From NCBI GenBank assembly GCA_047639615.1, contig JBLIOL010000275.1, positions 1 to 7,570 on the forward strand: a stretch of 7,570 nucleotides of DNA, written 5' to 3'. The translations under genes were made by a program, and so were the position numbers. Origin of the DNA: CAYWNK01 sp047639615 (GTDB lineage Bacteria > Planctomycetota > UBA1135 > GCA-002686595). The notes under the pieces were generated by a model. The model made no database searches, had not been told where the DNA came from, and worked only from the letters and a program-made list of their open reading frames with translations. This document shows, one piece after another, positions 5,747-7,570 of this stretch. Numbering within the stretch: position 1 is the first letter of the stretch; each line of letters starts with the position of its first letter.

Positions 5747-7084
5747 ATGCTGCCGCTCCTCTTAAGCCTCGTGTTCGTTCCCGCACAGGATGCAGTCGCT
5801 TCCCGTGCGAATGTGACCGTGCTCGAGCCGCCTTGCCCCGTGGCGGGCAGCCTCTTTGGGCAAAGCGTGAAGCAGCTCGACTTGGACGGAGATGGGAACC
5901 AAGACGTGGCGGTAGGTGCTCCCGGCGAAGGCGTGGTGTATGTCTATCACGGCAAGGCCCCCGGCTTGCCGCGACCGTTCAACGTGCAACGGATCTTCAC
6001 TCCCACGGGGCCGGCTACGTGTCCTGTGCCCAGCAGCTCCGGGCAGTTTGGCATCGATGTATGGGGCGGCCAATTGGATGGGGATGCGGCCGACGAGTTG
6101 CTGGTTGGCGCGCCGGGTGAAACGGTTGGCGGCGTGGCCAATGTTGGCGCGGCGTACTTGATCGGGTTCGGTGCGAGCGGCAGCACGCCCGTGCGCCTGG
6201 CTTCACCCGTATCTACGGCGGGACTATTCGGTTCCGCAGTGGCCATTGGAGACTTTGATGGCGATGGTCTGAATGACGTGGCCGTGGGCGCGCGTCTAGC
6301 GAGTGTCGGCGGCTTCTCCGCGGGCAGCGTCTACATTTGGTTTGGTCCGGTTGATCCAGCCGCAGCACCCCTCGTGCTCGCGAACCCCTTCCCCGTGGCC
6401 AACGGCAATCTGGGGCATCATCTAGCGGTCGGTGATACCAATGGGGATGGCCTTGATGATCTGGTGGTCAACGCCCTCGGCAATACGATTGCCGCGGTGC
6501 CTTTCGCGGGGCAGGTCTTCGTGTACGAGGCGCCCATTTCGGTCACGCCCACCCATGTGATCATGGATCCGAATTTGGATCCTCTCGACTTGCCGAGCCC
6601 GCGCTACGGCATGCACATCGACGCGCGCGAAGCGTGGGTTGTGGTGGGGGCGAACCGCAAGGATCACTCCGGCATCCATGACGCTGGGCGCGGCTATGTG
6701 CAGTCCGGTCCGTCCTTCACCGACGTGTCCCTGCACAACCACAGTGCTCCCAAGGACTCGGACTACTTCGGCTTTCGTTGTGCGATTGCGGATGTGATCG
6801 GAGATAGCGCCTTGGACTTCACCTTCATCGTGATGCCGAAGACGAATCTGCCCGTTCCGAACGAGCAGGAGCTGTACATCTGGGATGGCAACTACCGTTT
6901 TGGACCGCCGACCCGGATCTTGCCAGCGCTGCCCAATTCCGGCGATCACTACGCCAACGGACTCGATCGCGGCCAGCTCTTCCCCGGGGGCAAAGAGGAA
7001 TTGCTCTACGGTGATCCCACCTTTGACCGGCAGGGCTTCGGGAGCCAGGACAACTCAGGCCGCGTGGTTATCTACGGGTTTTGA
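5747..7084 (+). CDS. Secreted FG-GAP repeat beta-propeller protein (integrin alpha-like)
   Basis: This 445-residue protein starts with a short signal peptide (MLPLLLSLVFVPAQDAVA) and then consists entirely of FG-GAP-type repeats. Seven blades can be read, beginning near residues 37, 101, 161, 222, 287, 341 and 402. Blades 1, 3 and 4 have full calcium loops (DLDGDGNQD at 45-53, DFDGDGLND at 169-177, DTNGDGLDD at 230-238) followed by a V-G-A-like strand. Blade 2 has a shortened loop (LDGDAAD, 110-116), blade 6 a degraded one (DVIGDSALD, 349-357), and blades 5 and 7 lack it. The C-terminal GRVVIYGF supplies the closing strand. The fold is that of integrin alpha propellers. In bacteria it is typical of exported proteins that bind ligands or surfaces and rarely reveals a substrate. 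No enzymatic domain, anchor or sorting tail is visible. The amidase-like gene starts 17 bases after the stop, so co-transcription is likely. Confidence 0.9.
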   Translation: MLPLLLSLVFVPAQDAVASRANVTVLEPPCPVAGSLFGQSVKQLDLDGDGNQDVAVGAPGEGVVYVYHGKAPGLPRPFNVQRIFTPTGPATCPVPSSSGQFGIDVWGGQLDGDAADELLVGAPGETVGGVANVGAAYLIGFGASGSTPVRLASPVSTAGLFGSAVAIGDFDGDGLNDVAVGARLASVGGFSAGSVYIWFGPVDPAAAPLVLANPFPVANGNLGHHLAVGDTNGDGLDDLVVNALGNTIAAVPFAGQVFVYEAPISVTPTHVIMDPNLDPLDLPSPRYGMHIDAREAWVVVGANRKDHSGIHDAGRGYVQSGPSFTDVSLHNHSAPKDSDYFGFRCAIADVIGDSALDFTFIVMPKTNLPVPNEQELYIWDGNYRFGPPTRILPALPNSGDHYANGLDRGQLFPGGKEELLYGDPTFDRQGFGSQDNSGRVVIYGF

Positions 7085-7101
7085 GCCGTTAGGCTGTGGG
7101 C

Positions 7102-7570
7102 ATGCTGCGTTCGCTGCTTGCCCTGCTCTGTGTGCTGTGTGTCGCCTGTGTGGTTCCTGAGAAGACCCTGCGTGGGCCTCGCTTGGAGCCGGTTGCGGTG
7201 GCCTCGCCGCAGTCCGAGCCGCAAGCGGAGACGCGGGGCGAAGAGATCGTTGCCTGTGGCCAGCGCATTGCGATCGGTACCAGAGTCGTTCTCTGGGATG
7301 AGCCCGGTGGCTACAGCGCTTACTCGGACCGGCTGCACTTCGCGCCTCCGACCAACGGCTCCAAGACCCCGGAGGATGGGCGCCTGCGTTACGAGGGCGG
7401 GCGTGCCACCAAGGGCGAGCGTCCGGTGCAACTTGTTGAGCCGGGCTCCATGGACTTGAATGAGCTGCGCGCTGCGGTGGACCTCTTCGTGGTGCACTAT
7501 GACGTGGCGGGAACGGCCGCGCGCTGTTTCTTGATCCTGCAGGACCGGCGCTGCTTGTCGGTGCACTTCC
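7102..7570 (+). CDS. Lipoprotein with Amidase_2/PGRP-like peptidoglycan amidase domain, N-terminal part (3' end outside window)
   Basis: The frame runs from the ATG at 7102 to the window edge without a stop, giving 156 residues. The start is a lipoprotein-like signal (MLRSLLALLCVLCVAC) with Cys16 as the likely lipidated residue. The -3 position is Cys rather than the usual Leu, so the lipobox is imperfect. A Pro/Glu-rich linker (about 17-48) follows, then an uncharacterised segment. Residues about 126-156 read V-D-L-F-V-V-H-Y-D-V-A-G-T and later Q-D-R-R-C-L-S-V-H-F. This matches the opening strand and helix of Amidase_2 N-acetylmuramoyl-L-alanine amidases, where the first His (here H132) is a zinc ligand and S-x-H-F leads into the substrate-facing strand. 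The remaining ligands lie beyond the window, so activity cannot be judged. Such enzymes cut the bond between MurNAc and the stem peptide. The gene probably shares a transcript with the FG-GAP gene. Confidence 0.78.
   Translation, partial: MLRSLLALLCVLCVACVVPEKTLRGPRLEPVAVASPQSEPQAETRGEEIVACGQRIAIGTRVVLWDEPGGYSAYSDRLHFAPPTNGSKTPEDGRLRYEGGRATKGERPVQLVEPGSMDLNELRAAVDLFVVHYDVAGTAARCFLILQDRRCLSVHF

Noticed and set aside
6422..6949. A 175-codon minus-strand frame inside the FG-GAP gene
   Set aside because: It is antisense to clear FG-GAP repeats and has no start context or motif of its own.
7072..7566. A 164-codon minus-strand frame at the right end
   Set aside because: It lies opposite the lipoprotein/amidase gene, which has a signal peptide and an Amidase_2-like motif; the minus-strand product has no recognisable feature.

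Overview
This GC-rich window carries six protein-coding genes, four complete and two cut by the window edges. It has almost no intergenic space, and I see no RNA genes, insertion sequences or CRISPR arrays. The mix suggests an environmental Gram-negative-type bacterium, and Planctomycetota is my best guess. The reasons are an ArsS/peroxidase-like arsenosugar pair, a secreted FG-GAP propeller, a secreted Asp/Gly/Tyr repeat protein, an Amidase_2-like lipoprotein and starts that mostly lack a clear Shine-Dalgarno. This assignment is inference from gene content, not from a phylogenetic marker.

Layout. Positions 1-645 (+) hold the C-terminal part of a MacB-type ABC transporter permease. It converges with only one base between it and a complete ComM/YifB-type AAA+ ATPase (647-2197, -). 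A 110-base divergent gap follows. A tight two-gene unit then runs rightward: a small AhpD/carboxymuconolactone-decarboxylase-like protein (2308-2640, +) and the radical SAM enzyme ArsS (2649-3707, +), eight bases apart. This is the conserved arsenosugar-biosynthesis pair, but the arsenite methyltransferase ArsM that should feed it is not in the window.

The right half encodes envelope or secreted proteins. A 649-residue exported protein (3731-5680, -) has a helical N-terminal half and an array of about 12-13 repeats of roughly 26 residues with the core D-x-G-G-D/N-D-x-Y. I do not recognise it as a named family, and it is the most unusual object here. Diverging from it across 66 bases is a secreted seven-blade FG-GAP beta-propeller (5747-7084, +). 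Seventeen bases further on, a lipoprotein starts whose visible end matches the beginning of an Amidase_2/PGRP-type peptidoglycan amidase domain (7102 to the window end, +).

How they may work together. The cmd-like/arsS pair should act in one pathway, with ArsS adding a 5'-deoxyadenosyl group to dimethylated arsenic. The repeat protein, propeller and amidase are all predicted to be exported and are packed together, so a shared cell-surface role is possible but unproven. The MacB-like permease and ComM show no functional link to their neighbours.
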